64,000 nt of DNA from UBA2108 sp002713215 (GTDB lineage: Bacteria; Bacteroidota; Bacteroidia; Flavobacteriales_G; Salibacteraceae): assembly GCA_937891015.1 (NCBI GenBank), contig CALAPY010000093.1, forward strand, positions 1 to 64,000. The letters are read 5' to 3'. Shown piece after piece: positions 44,601-52,121 of the stretch. The notes beneath the pieces are model-generated. The model was not told where the DNA came from, did not search any database, and saw nothing but the letters and a program-made list of their open reading frames with translations. The stretch's first letter is position 1, and each line of letters starts with the position of its first letter. A program made the translations under genes and the position numbers.

Positions 44601-44993
44601 CTAAACTACCAGGCTACAAATTTCTCATCGGTATATGTGGAAAATCTTGGAAATGGAAAATTTAAAATTACCAGCTTACCGGTAGAAGCTCAATTTTCAA
44701 TGGTAAATTCTATTGTAGTTACTGACGTCGACAAGGACGGAAAAAATGAAGCAATTCTTTTAGGCAATCTATATTCTTCTGAAGTTGAAACTCCAAGAGC
44801 TGATGCATCAATTGGTTCATTATTGAAGCTTAATAGTGAAAAGAAATGGGTTTCCATACCTTATTTAAAATCTGGTTTGTATGCGCCGGGAGACACGAAA
44901 TCTGCACTACTTATAAAGAACAAATCCAACGATCGATACTTAGTTTTAGGAAAGAATAATACCCAACCACAAATTATTGGACTCGTTAAATAA
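41676..44993 (+). CDS. FG-GAP/VCBS repeat lipoprotein with ASPIC/UnbV domain
   Basis: 1105 residues from ATG 41676; a TTG at 41670 is less likely. Lipoprotein signal: LTLVLFLSSC with the Cys at about residue 20, followed by a charged DDKKKE region. Fourteen FG-GAP-type Ca-binding units can be counted (D.N.DG..D or D.D.DG..D), seven before and seven after a central ASPIC/UnbV domain (residues ~525-610, GYISSVEPVLHFGLGKY). The layout suggests two seven-bladed propellers. Such large proteins are common in Bacteroidota and are thought to be outer-membrane or surface proteins, with unclear function. No SusC/SusD pair is nearby. Confidence 0.9.
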   Translation: MKFNGILLLTLVLFLSSCFDDKKKEIVDDKKQEKKKATELFEFLPAEKTGVTFNNSFTAEAELKFYEFQYQFNGGGVGIADFNNDGKNDVFFTGNEVENKLYLNKGDLAFEDITEKSGTGLPNSWSNGVCLIDINGDGLTDIYVSKGGMKSAEEKKNAMLINNGDLTFTDKADEMGIADTGWSTQSVFFDYDNDGDLDLFVLNHPNRWEGDEKMSRDHYKRAVIGADQFYENENGKFKNVTKKVGLKLESFGGYGLGVVIGDLDQNGYTDIYVSNDYSSPDFLYMNQGDKTFKEEIKKRTNHIALYSMGNDIADFNNDGLMDIMALDMSAEDHVRTKTQMSGMNPIAFNELVDFGLPHQYMYNTLQFNNGNGTFSEIGQLAGVQSTDWSWAPLFADFDNDGHKDLLVTNGYRLDDRDNDYSRQVQKKFSNRANLTEAELMDRFKNTPSTPLPNYIYRNNGDLTFSKKTYEWGLHKKGFTQGAAFGDLDNDGDLDLVMNNMESVAWVYENKAEQLENNHLYVEFEDPDAVSSGAVVKVTTNQGIQVQQYHTTRGYISSVEPVLHFGLGKYAGKVNVEVSWLNGTVSNYESDVNKRIKVNQARNTAKAAPDNSKGFLFKDAENQLGLNFTHVENKYNDFELETLLPHGNSNMGPALAKGDLNGDGLDDVYMGGALNQRGGMFFQSQNGTFTRKFPEILEIDSKNEDVGALIYDFDGDGDNDLYVASGGNEFESGNSLFTHRLYENLGNGKFRKTNGVLPDFQISGKSVSAGDYDNDGDLDLFVGGRLVPKTYPFAPQSMLLKYENGKYSDVTSEVAPELKNPGLVTNSQWVDYDGDSDLDLIVVGEWMPIMLMNNDNGKLTWQKELNLSKEVGWWSGLAVNDFDNDGDMDFMIGNLGLNYKYKATPETPFQIWCHDFDDNGTLDIVLGYYDHGACYPVRGRQCSSEQMPFIKQKFPTYNEFAVATIQDVYGDKLDKALNYQATNFSSVYVENLGNGKFKITSLPVEAQFSMVNSIVVTDVDKDGKNEAILLGNLYSSEVETPRADASIGSLLKLNSEKKWVSIPYLKSGLYAPGDTKSALLIKNKSNDRYLVLGKNNTQPQIIGLVK

Positions 44994-45001
44994 GGTTGTA
45001 C

Positions 45002-45019
45002 GGGCTTTTTACAAAGCCT
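45002..45019 (+). terminator. Weak terminator-like hairpin after the FG-GAP gene
   Basis: GGCTTT and AAAGCC pair around a TTAC loop, followed only by TTAACATATTTT. The stem is six pairs and the T tail broken, so the call is tentative. Confidence 0.35.
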
Positions 45020-45063
45020 TAACATATTTTACAAATATTTCAACAATGCAAATTTTAAGTTGC

Positions 45064-45071
45064 TATATTTG
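45064..45071 (+). promoter_or_regulatory. Promoter -7 box (TATATTTG) of the first T9SS unit
   Basis: Exact -7 consensus, 41 bases before the ATG at 45113. Nine bases later the leader holds a 4-codon frame starting ATGGGT (45081-45095). The second unit has the same arrangement at 52066-52073. Confidence 0.55.
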
Positions 45072-45112
45072 AGAGTTAAAATGGGTAAATATTAATTTCT
45101 AAAACAACGTCT

Positions 45113-48100
45113 ATGAAGAAAATTCTACTAGGAACAGCTCTATCACTACTTATCATTTCCAGCCTTTTTGCTCAGACAAAAAGAGTAGGCACAATGCCAC
45201 CATTAATTAACAACAATGGCTCTGGAGGTGTGGCCTTTAATCTAAAGACCGGAAGTGCACCAATAGTTATTAAAGATATGGGAGTGTACTTAAACAGTGG
45301 TACAATCAGTACAGAAATTCTATACAATCAAACACCAATTAATAATCCAACTACAGGTTGGAATGCAAATGGTGGAGGTTGGACTTCCTATGGAAGTTAT
45401 TCGGTATCAGGAACCGGATCAGGCCCCGTTGCTATAACCAAAGGTTTAATGAATCTGGTTATACCTGCCAACACAACTTGGGGGTTTGTTATTGACGGTT
45501 CGATGAGCTACTTTAATACAGGTACAAGTTGGCCTAGTTCAACTCCTACATCATTTACTAATAGTAATGAGCTGACCATTATTACCGGACCCGGAGTTGG
45601 TTATGGTGGTGGTAAGGCTGCAATGAGCTTTCACCCAAGGGGTTTTTTGGGCTGGGTTGATTATGAAGTTTATGGATTCAATAATGACGCGGGTATTTCA
45701 GGAATGCCTTATCCAGGAATTCCAGTGTGTGCTACATTAACCGATTCTCTTTCTTTGGCTGTTACTAACTATGGTTTTCTTCCCATGGATAGTTGTATTG
45801 TTAATTGGTCAATTAATGATTCCTTGCAAGCTCCTGTAAAGTATAGCGGGACTCTGACTCCGGGTCTAACTGGAACTGCTTCGTTAAAATTCTTCAGAAA
45901 TCTGGCAAATGGAGATACCTTAAAAGCATGGACAACTATGCCTAATGGAGTTCCAGACAGCTTAGCATCAAATGATACACTTAATTTTGTGCTTATTGAA
46001 GGATTAAATGGAACCTATAAAGTAGGTGGCATCTCTCCTGATTATGCAACTATAGACTCGGCAATTATAGACCTAAACTTAAGAGGCGTTTGTGGTCCGG
46101 TTATTTTTAAGTTAAACGACACCATTAATAAGGCCAACGTTTCAATTCAAAGTTTTTATGGAGCTTCTAAAGCCAGGCTGGTCACATTTACCTCTGCGTC
46201 AGCTGATCCTACAACATGCTTCATAACAGATACATCTACGAATGCAAATACTAATTATTCATTAATATTTGATAATGGGGCTTCTTACTTGAAATTTACA
46301 GACCTTGGTATTACGAATGGATCCAGAAGTTCTTATTCGGGTGTAATTGATATAAGAAATGGGGCAAACAACCTCTCTTTTGAAAATTGTCACATTTTGT
46401 CGTCTTATTCTGGCTCTAGTGCAAATGCCTATTTAGTTGGATCTGGAAACAAGGGCTTAACCAGTGATCTTGAGTTTGGCAACTGTAGTTTCATAGGCGG
46501 ATCCTGGGCAGTGAGAATGGAAGGAGAGAAAAGTAAACTTCAATCAAACCTTACATTCAAAAACAATAAGTTCGAGAACCAGTATCGATCTGGAATTTGG
46601 ATTAAATACGGTGAAAATATTAATGTAACTTCTAATAATCTGAAATCGAACAGCACCTACCAGGGTGTAGCGGCAATTCAACTTGAGGAAACCGCCGGTG
46701 GAGTCGAAGTATATGGCAACCAAATTATGAGCGCTCAAATTTGGCCAAGAATTGGACTTCAAATCATTAGCTCTACAGGTTTAAGTACAAAGAAGAACAT
46801 TATTTCTACCAATAGCTTTAGCCTTGGAGATACTAATTCTGCTGCTTCTGATACAAAGACTGGAATCAGTTTGGATGTTGCAGCTTTCTTTGATGTTAAC
46901 TCAAACTCAGTTTCAATTGTAAGTAAGGACAAAAACTCAAGTGCTTTCAAAATCACTAACTCAAGTGGTAATACGGTTTTAAACAATGTATTTACTAGCA
47001 TGGGTACCGATGGTTTAGCAACAGATGTAAGTGGATTGGGTTCTATTCTTTCTATGAATAACAACCTGCTCTACTCCACTGCTAACCTTGGAAAATTCAA
47101 CGGCTCCAATCAGCAGGATTTAGCTGCATGGCAGTCCAATACAGGATTTGATGCAAAATCAATTTCCGAAGATCCTATCTTTAGGGGAGTGGATGATTTG
47201 AACATGTGTAGTAAAAATGCTGATAACATTGGAACCGGGTTTGGTTTGGTTGTTGACTTTGCCGGTGCACTTAGACATCCCCAAACACCAGATCCCGGAG
47301 CATATGAATATTCTGCTATAACCGGAATTACAGTTGACGATCAACGGGTGTGTAAAGGTGATACTGCTACTTTCTTTGTGGCTAAGGGTGCTAATGACAT
47401 TGTAATCTGGAACAACACAGATACCGCACAAACCTTTAGAACAACTACAACAGGAATTTATTCAATGACAGCTTTAGGAGTTTGTGGTGCTGACACTACT
47501 AACTTCATGGTTATCAATAACGACCTGGTTAAATTGGGTAATGATACCAACATTTGTGGTGGTGATACTTTAAATGTAGAGTCTTCTGTTGGAAATGCTA
47601 CTTACTCCTGGAGCAATGGCAATACAACAAGAGATATTGATGTTACCATGAATGGTCAGTACATTGTGAATGTGGTTGACTCAGATGGTTGTCGTTCTGC
47701 AGATACCATAGAAGTTACTGTTTCTCAAATGGCAATCCTTCGATCAGACACTACTGTTTGTAACGGACACACCATAGAACTTGATCCTGGTACTCCTGGT
47801 GGAAACTACACCTGGTTTAGAGATGGGATTTCTATTTCTACCGGTACTAAAATATTTGCCGGAATGGAAGGTAAATATGCGGTTACTTATACTGATGCTA
47901 AAAACTGTACCAGTAGCGATACCTTTAACTTAACTGTTAAAAATCTTGCCTCCTCCAAATTCACATGGACGCAGAATCAGAATAACTATCGATTTGAGGC
48001 TGTTGATACCAATGGTACAAACTACCACTGGTCGTTTGGTGATGGTAAATCTGTAAGTGGTCCGGCTTGGCATACACTTAATAAATATATTGCGAACAAA

Positions 48101-48454
48101 GCATACAACGTAACACTGGTTGTTACCTCTGATGTATGTGGCGACAGTACTACTACCAATGAGGTATTGGTGGAAGGTGTAGGAATCAATGATTTGGCAA
48201 ACAGCGAGGGGATTAGTGTTTATCCTAATCCAAGTAACGGGGTTATCAACGTAAACATTTCTACATTGAATGTAAGCAAAGAATTAAATCTGGAAATAAT
48301 TACTGCAGATGGAAAGGTTGTATATCAAAAAGATGATCTTAACATGGGTAATAACCAGCTTGATGTAACAAGCACTGTTTCAACCGGTATGTATTTCATT
48401 CGGGTTAAAACAGACCAGGAGATCATTTATACAGGTAAAATTTCCATTAAGTAA
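45113..48454 (+). CDS. T9SS-sorted beta-helix surface protein, copy 1 (distinct head, shared tail)
   Basis: 1113 residues. Signal peptide residues 1-21 (LLGTALSLLIISSLFAQ). A head domain I do not recognise (~22-190) is followed by a CARDB-like strand domain (~195-290, NDAGISGMPYPGIPVC), then a right-handed parallel beta-helix (~300-720) with Asn-rich turns, then Ig/PKD-like modules (~735-1010, SYSWSNGNTT, NYHWSFGDGKS) and a T9SS type A tail (SVYPNPSNGVINVN, GMYFIRVKT). Residues 532-1113 read identical to residues 558-1139 of the gene at 52122. The next gene starts 22 bases later. A surface adhesin or glycan-binding role is a guess; no catalytic motif is seen. Confidence 0.88.
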   Translation: MKKILLGTALSLLIISSLFAQTKRVGTMPPLINNNGSGGVAFNLKTGSAPIVIKDMGVYLNSGTISTEILYNQTPINNPTTGWNANGGGWTSYGSYSVSGTGSGPVAITKGLMNLVIPANTTWGFVIDGSMSYFNTGTSWPSSTPTSFTNSNELTIITGPGVGYGGGKAAMSFHPRGFLGWVDYEVYGFNNDAGISGMPYPGIPVCATLTDSLSLAVTNYGFLPMDSCIVNWSINDSLQAPVKYSGTLTPGLTGTASLKFFRNLANGDTLKAWTTMPNGVPDSLASNDTLNFVLIEGLNGTYKVGGISPDYATIDSAIIDLNLRGVCGPVIFKLNDTINKANVSIQSFYGASKARLVTFTSASADPTTCFITDTSTNANTNYSLIFDNGASYLKFTDLGITNGSRSSYSGVIDIRNGANNLSFENCHILSSYSGSSANAYLVGSGNKGLTSDLEFGNCSFIGGSWAVRMEGEKSKLQSNLTFKNNKFENQYRSGIWIKYGENINVTSNNLKSNSTYQGVAAIQLEETAGGVEVYGNQIMSAQIWPRIGLQIISSTGLSTKKNIISTNSFSLGDTNSAASDTKTGISLDVAAFFDVNSNSVSIVSKDKNSSAFKITNSSGNTVLNNVFTSMGTDGLATDVSGLGSILSMNNNLLYSTANLGKFNGSNQQDLAAWQSNTGFDAKSISEDPIFRGVDDLNMCSKNADNIGTGFGLVVDFAGALRHPQTPDPGAYEYSAITGITVDDQRVCKGDTATFFVAKGANDIVIWNNTDTAQTFRTTTTGIYSMTALGVCGADTTNFMVINNDLVKLGNDTNICGGDTLNVESSVGNATYSWSNGNTTRDIDVTMNGQYIVNVVDSDGCRSADTIEVTVSQMAILRSDTTVCNGHTIELDPGTPGGNYTWFRDGISISTGTKIFAGMEGKYAVTYTDAKNCTSSDTFNLTVKNLASSKFTWTQNQNNYRFEAVDTNGTNYHWSFGDGKSVSGPAWHTLNKYIANKAYNVTLVVTSDVCGDSTTTNEVLVEGVGINDLANSEGISVYPNPSNGVINVNISTLNVSKELNLEIITADGKVVYQKDDLNMGNNQLDVTSTVSTGMYFIRVKTDQEIIYTGKISIK

Positions 48455-48476
48455 GAACGAATAAACATTTAGAGAT

Positions 48477-51400
48477 ATGAAAAAAGTATATATATCGATT
48501 TTAGTAGTTTCAATGGTAGCCTTGTTAGGGGCACAAGAAGCTCTTGCTCAATACTGTACGCCAAGTACTACCAGTAGTACATGGAGAGAAAATCAGGTTG
48601 CCAGAACTACCGGTGCATTGCAGAATTTCAACAATGTAACTGGAAATGCAAGGGGTTACTTTGATTACAGTAAGACCATTGGAGCTACGGTAAAAGCCGG
48701 AACTCAAATTAAAATTACCGTAAACTATTATTATGGTATGGGGATTTGGGTTGACTGGAACAACGATGGAACGTTCACTAATTCAGGAGCTGAAAAGATA
48801 TTCGTCAGAACAAATGGTGCATATGCATGGGGAGAAAGAACCTATAACATCAATGTGCCTGCGAATGCAGTTACTGGTAAAAAACTGAGAATGCGAATTA
48901 TGTCAGGATACTGGTGGCGTATGAATCCGTGTGGATATTCCAGTAGTTATCAAACTGACGTGGAAGATTACTACATTTTCGTTACCTATGACAACAATGC
49001 TGGTGTAACCAAAATGACTAATCCTCAAGCTGAATGTAACGGATCTGCAGGTACTGCGGTTGACATCCTGTTTCAAAACACAGGGGCCAAATCACTAGAC
49101 ACCTTGTATTTCGGTGGTAAAATCATTGATAAAGCCAGTGGATCTACAACAGCTATTCCTACCAAAATGTGGTCTGGTAGCTTGCAATCGGGGCAAACAG
49201 TTAAAAATCCTTTTAACGTGTATAATCACACCTTTAATTTAAAAGCGGGCGATTCTATTTGTGTTTGGTCGTTCAATCCTAATAATGTACCTGATTCGGC
49301 TGCATCTGATGATACGCTTTGTTTTGAAGTGCTTAAAGGTATGAAAGGTCTATTCACCGTGGGTGACACTACCGGTGGAGCTCATGATTTCAGAACCTTA
49401 AAAGATGCGGTTGATTCCATTAATCTCGCTGGAGCTATTTGTGATTCGGTTATTATTGAATTGCACGATACCAGTTGGAGTACTTATAAAGATCAGTATT
49501 ATTTAAGAAGCATTATTGGTACAAGTCCTACTTCGCCAATAATCTTTAGACCTGAGTCGCACAACATGTATCAAACCAGGGTGTGGTTCGATTCGCTCAC
49601 AGAAGATTACAATCATGTTTTCTTGTTGGACGATATAAGTGATGTATACTTTGAGGGAATTAACTTCTCTGCCGCTTCAGGAAGAAGTACTGGATATGAA
49701 ACAAACATTCAAGTTAAAAATTCAGATCGAATTAACTTTATCAAATGTTCTTTCACCAATACGCAATCAGCCAGAAATGATAAAGACTATGACCTTATAT
49801 CTGCTTCCGATGGTGATGGACTGACCATTACAGAATGTAACTTTACCAATGGGTCTAGTTCCATTAGCGTTGAGAATTCAAATAACATTCACATTTCTAA
49901 GGGTACTTTCCGTGAAATGTATAACAGTGGGGTGAACATTGCCAGTTCTGACAATGTGGTGGTAATGAGAAGTTCTTTTACTTCCGCTTCCTTCTATACC
50001 AATGGAATTGCCATATCCTTAAGCGAAGTGAACAACTCCGTTGAACTTTCTTACAATACGGTTAACGTTGCCAAAAATCAATGGCCACGATATGGTGTTG
50101 CTATGGATAATTGTAATGCTTTGAATAGCTCCAGTGAGGTATACAACAACATGATTAATGTTGGACAGCCTTGGAGTAGTATTCTTTTCCAGGGAATTCG
50201 TTTAAACAATGTTGTAGGTACTTCGGTAGCATTTAATACTTCTGCTGTTAGCGGTAACAACGCTTCCAATACTGCCTTGTATTCTAACGGAGGTACTCGA
50301 AACACTGCATTTAACAATGTATTGGCTGCTATGATTAGCGGATTTAGTATTCATACCCCTGTGGCTGCTTCTATTGTAAGTGGTGATCACAACAATGTGT
50401 ATTCTGCAGGTGGTACTGTGGGTCGTCTGGGTTCTTCAACCAGCAACACCCTTAGTGCTTGGCAATCCGCTACTGGATTAGATGTTAATTCAGTTTCGGT
50501 TAATCCTTTCTTCTATAAACTCAAAGCAAATGACCTGCATGTTTGTAACGACAAAATGTTCCAGGCTGCTAAAAGCATTGCTTCCATTACCGATGACTGG
50601 GATGGTGATAAAAGAGATCCTAACAAACCTTGTATTGGTGCAGATGAATTTGCTCCGGTTAGCCAATTCTCTTTGGGTAACGCTTATGGACTTTGTGATG
50701 GGGATACTACCTACTTAGTGGCTGGTAAAGGGCTTACTGGTGAAATCGCTATTTGGAAAGATGGAAGCGGGTCTGTTATTGATACATCTCAAACACTTAC
50801 CGTTACCTCTCCTGGTAAATACGATGTTACCTTACTTAACGCTTGTGGGGTAAATGCAGATTCAATTGAAATCATTGCTCCTGCTAAAGTTGCTTTGGCT
50901 AATGACACTAACATTTGTCCTGGTAAAACAGTTAATGTAGATGCTACCATTGTTAACGGTCAAAATTACATGTGGTCTGATGGTCGTACTTCTGCTACAA
51001 TTACAGTGTCTAACCCAGGTACTTACTTTGTTACTTCTACCGATAAATGGACTTGTGTTTCTTCGGATTCAATTGTGGTAACTTATTCCAATACCGCTGA
51101 CCTTTCTTCAGGGGATACCATTGTTTGTCAAGGTGCTCCTTTTGGTTTGTTTGGTGGTACTTCTATTGCTGAGCCTAACGTATCTTACAAGTGGTTTGGA
51201 TTTAAAGATGCTGACTTAGAAACAGGTGATAACGTATTTGTGGATTATGACTTCCTGTTAAGTCAGGATACCACTGTTACGGTAGAATTAACTCATAGAG
51301 GCTGTGTTACCAGAGATTCTATTAAAGTGAGTAAAAAACCTGCTCCTAAAATTGATGGGCTGACATTCTTTACCAATGGATTAGGTCTTTACATTACAGG

Positions 51401-51845
51401 AAACACCTCTACGGGTGCTAATCACGGTTGGGATTTTGGTGATACCAATACTTCTACCTGGTCTGCTCCTCGTCACTTGTATACTACTAATGGTACTTAC
51501 ACCGTTAAGTATACCAATTCAAATATCTGTGGAGCTGTTGATACCACTTTTGAAGTATCTATCTTCGGAGTAGGTCTGGATGAGAATAACAGGAACAGAA
51601 ACCTGTCTATTTATCCTAACCCTAACAACGGTAACTTCAATATTCAATTGAATGACATTAATGCTGAAAATGCTTCTATTAAAATAATGGATGCAAGAGG
51701 TAGAGAAGTACTTTACAAAGAACTGGGACAAATTGCTGGTTCTACTAATGAAACTATCTCATTAAGTCAGGCTGGTGCAGGGGTTTACCTGATTCACTTA
51801 AACCTGGATGGTGTGATTCAGTTAGCGAAAATCACTATTGAGTAA
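48477..51845 (+). CDS. T9SS-sorted GEVED-domain surface protein, copy 1
   Basis: 1122 residues. Signal peptide residues 1-25 (ILVVSMVALLGAQEALAQ). A GEVED-like domain follows (~50-165, GIWVDWNNDGTFTNSGAEK and the end motif TDVEDYYIFV), a CARDB-like domain, a long beta-helix region (~290-690), Ig/PKD modules with HGWDFGDTNTSTWSAPRHLY, and a T9SS type A tail (LSIYPNPNNGNFNIQ, GVYLIHLNL). The translation is the same as that of the gene at 55564. Simple, T-ending codons (GGT, ACT, GCT) in the 3' half suggest high expression. The first gene of the unit ends 22 bases upstream; a strong terminator follows. Confidence 0.88.
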   Translation: MKKVYISILVVSMVALLGAQEALAQYCTPSTTSSTWRENQVARTTGALQNFNNVTGNARGYFDYSKTIGATVKAGTQIKITVNYYYGMGIWVDWNNDGTFTNSGAEKIFVRTNGAYAWGERTYNINVPANAVTGKKLRMRIMSGYWWRMNPCGYSSSYQTDVEDYYIFVTYDNNAGVTKMTNPQAECNGSAGTAVDILFQNTGAKSLDTLYFGGKIIDKASGSTTAIPTKMWSGSLQSGQTVKNPFNVYNHTFNLKAGDSICVWSFNPNNVPDSAASDDTLCFEVLKGMKGLFTVGDTTGGAHDFRTLKDAVDSINLAGAICDSVIIELHDTSWSTYKDQYYLRSIIGTSPTSPIIFRPESHNMYQTRVWFDSLTEDYNHVFLLDDISDVYFEGINFSAASGRSTGYETNIQVKNSDRINFIKCSFTNTQSARNDKDYDLISASDGDGLTITECNFTNGSSSISVENSNNIHISKGTFREMYNSGVNIASSDNVVVMRSSFTSASFYTNGIAISLSEVNNSVELSYNTVNVAKNQWPRYGVAMDNCNALNSSSEVYNNMINVGQPWSSILFQGIRLNNVVGTSVAFNTSAVSGNNASNTALYSNGGTRNTAFNNVLAAMISGFSIHTPVAASIVSGDHNNVYSAGGTVGRLGSSTSNTLSAWQSATGLDVNSVSVNPFFYKLKANDLHVCNDKMFQAAKSIASITDDWDGDKRDPNKPCIGADEFAPVSQFSLGNAYGLCDGDTTYLVAGKGLTGEIAIWKDGSGSVIDTSQTLTVTSPGKYDVTLLNACGVNADSIEIIAPAKVALANDTNICPGKTVNVDATIVNGQNYMWSDGRTSATITVSNPGTYFVTSTDKWTCVSSDSIVVTYSNTADLSSGDTIVCQGAPFGLFGGTSIAEPNVSYKWFGFKDADLETGDNVFVDYDFLLSQDTTVTVELTHRGCVTRDSIKVSKKPAPKIDGLTFFTNGLGLYITGNTSTGANHGWDFGDTNTSTWSAPRHLYTTNGTYTVKYTNSNICGAVDTTFEVSIFGVGLDENNRNRNLSIYPNPNNGNFNIQLNDINAENASIKIMDARGREVLYKELGQIAGSTNETISLSQAGAGVYLIHLNLDGVIQLAKITIE

Positions 51846-51869
51846 TAAAATCACTATATATTCTTATCG

Positions 51870-51897
51870 AAAAAAGGGGCTGTTCAGCCCCTTTTTT
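51870..51897 (+). terminator. Terminator of the first T9SS unit
   Basis: A perfect 7-pair hairpin (GGGGCTG TT CAGCCCC) flanked by six A on the left and seven T on the right. The A/T flanks make it bidirectional. The same element ends the second unit. Confidence 0.9.
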
Positions 51898-52065
51898 TAT
51901 TTACATATATATTCAGGGAAATTATTGGTTAAAACGAGCTAAATTCACACGGAGTAAGGAGGTGAACCGCGAAATTGCCAAACCACTGTTTTACATATAG
52001 AAAGGTTACTTTCATCAATCAAAACCCTCAATCAATAAATTATTCTTATCCCATTTTTATTTTAC

Positions 52066-52073
52066 TATATTTG
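52066..52073 (+). promoter_or_regulatory. Promoter -7 box (TATATTTG) of the second T9SS unit
   Basis: Exact -7 consensus, 48 bases before ATG 52122. A 5-codon frame starting ATGGGT (52084-52101) follows, as in the first unit, though the rest of the leader sequence differs. The 276 bases between units hold no other gene. Confidence 0.55.
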
Positions 52074-52121
52074 GCGCTCTATAATGGGTGAATTATTTTA
52101 ATTTTTAAATTAATTGAGCAT

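Larger units (their letters stand above)
46707..51915 (+). repeat. 5.2-kb direct repeat, copy 1
   Basis: From the middle of the beta-helix gene at 45113 to just beyond the terminator of the next gene. Copy 2 is 53794-59001, 7,087 bases away. All translations of the overlapping frames, in both strands, agree between the copies. The only differences I saw are in the 3' flank, one T fewer in the terminator tail and one C/T change. At the left edge identity begins within the codons for GVEVYGN and homology to the left is weak. Confidence 0.9.

Noticed and set aside
48525..50717. Several 60-80 codon frames on both strands inside the T9SS genes, repeated at 55612-57805
   Set aside because: They are shadows of the large frames and recur only because the block is duplicated.
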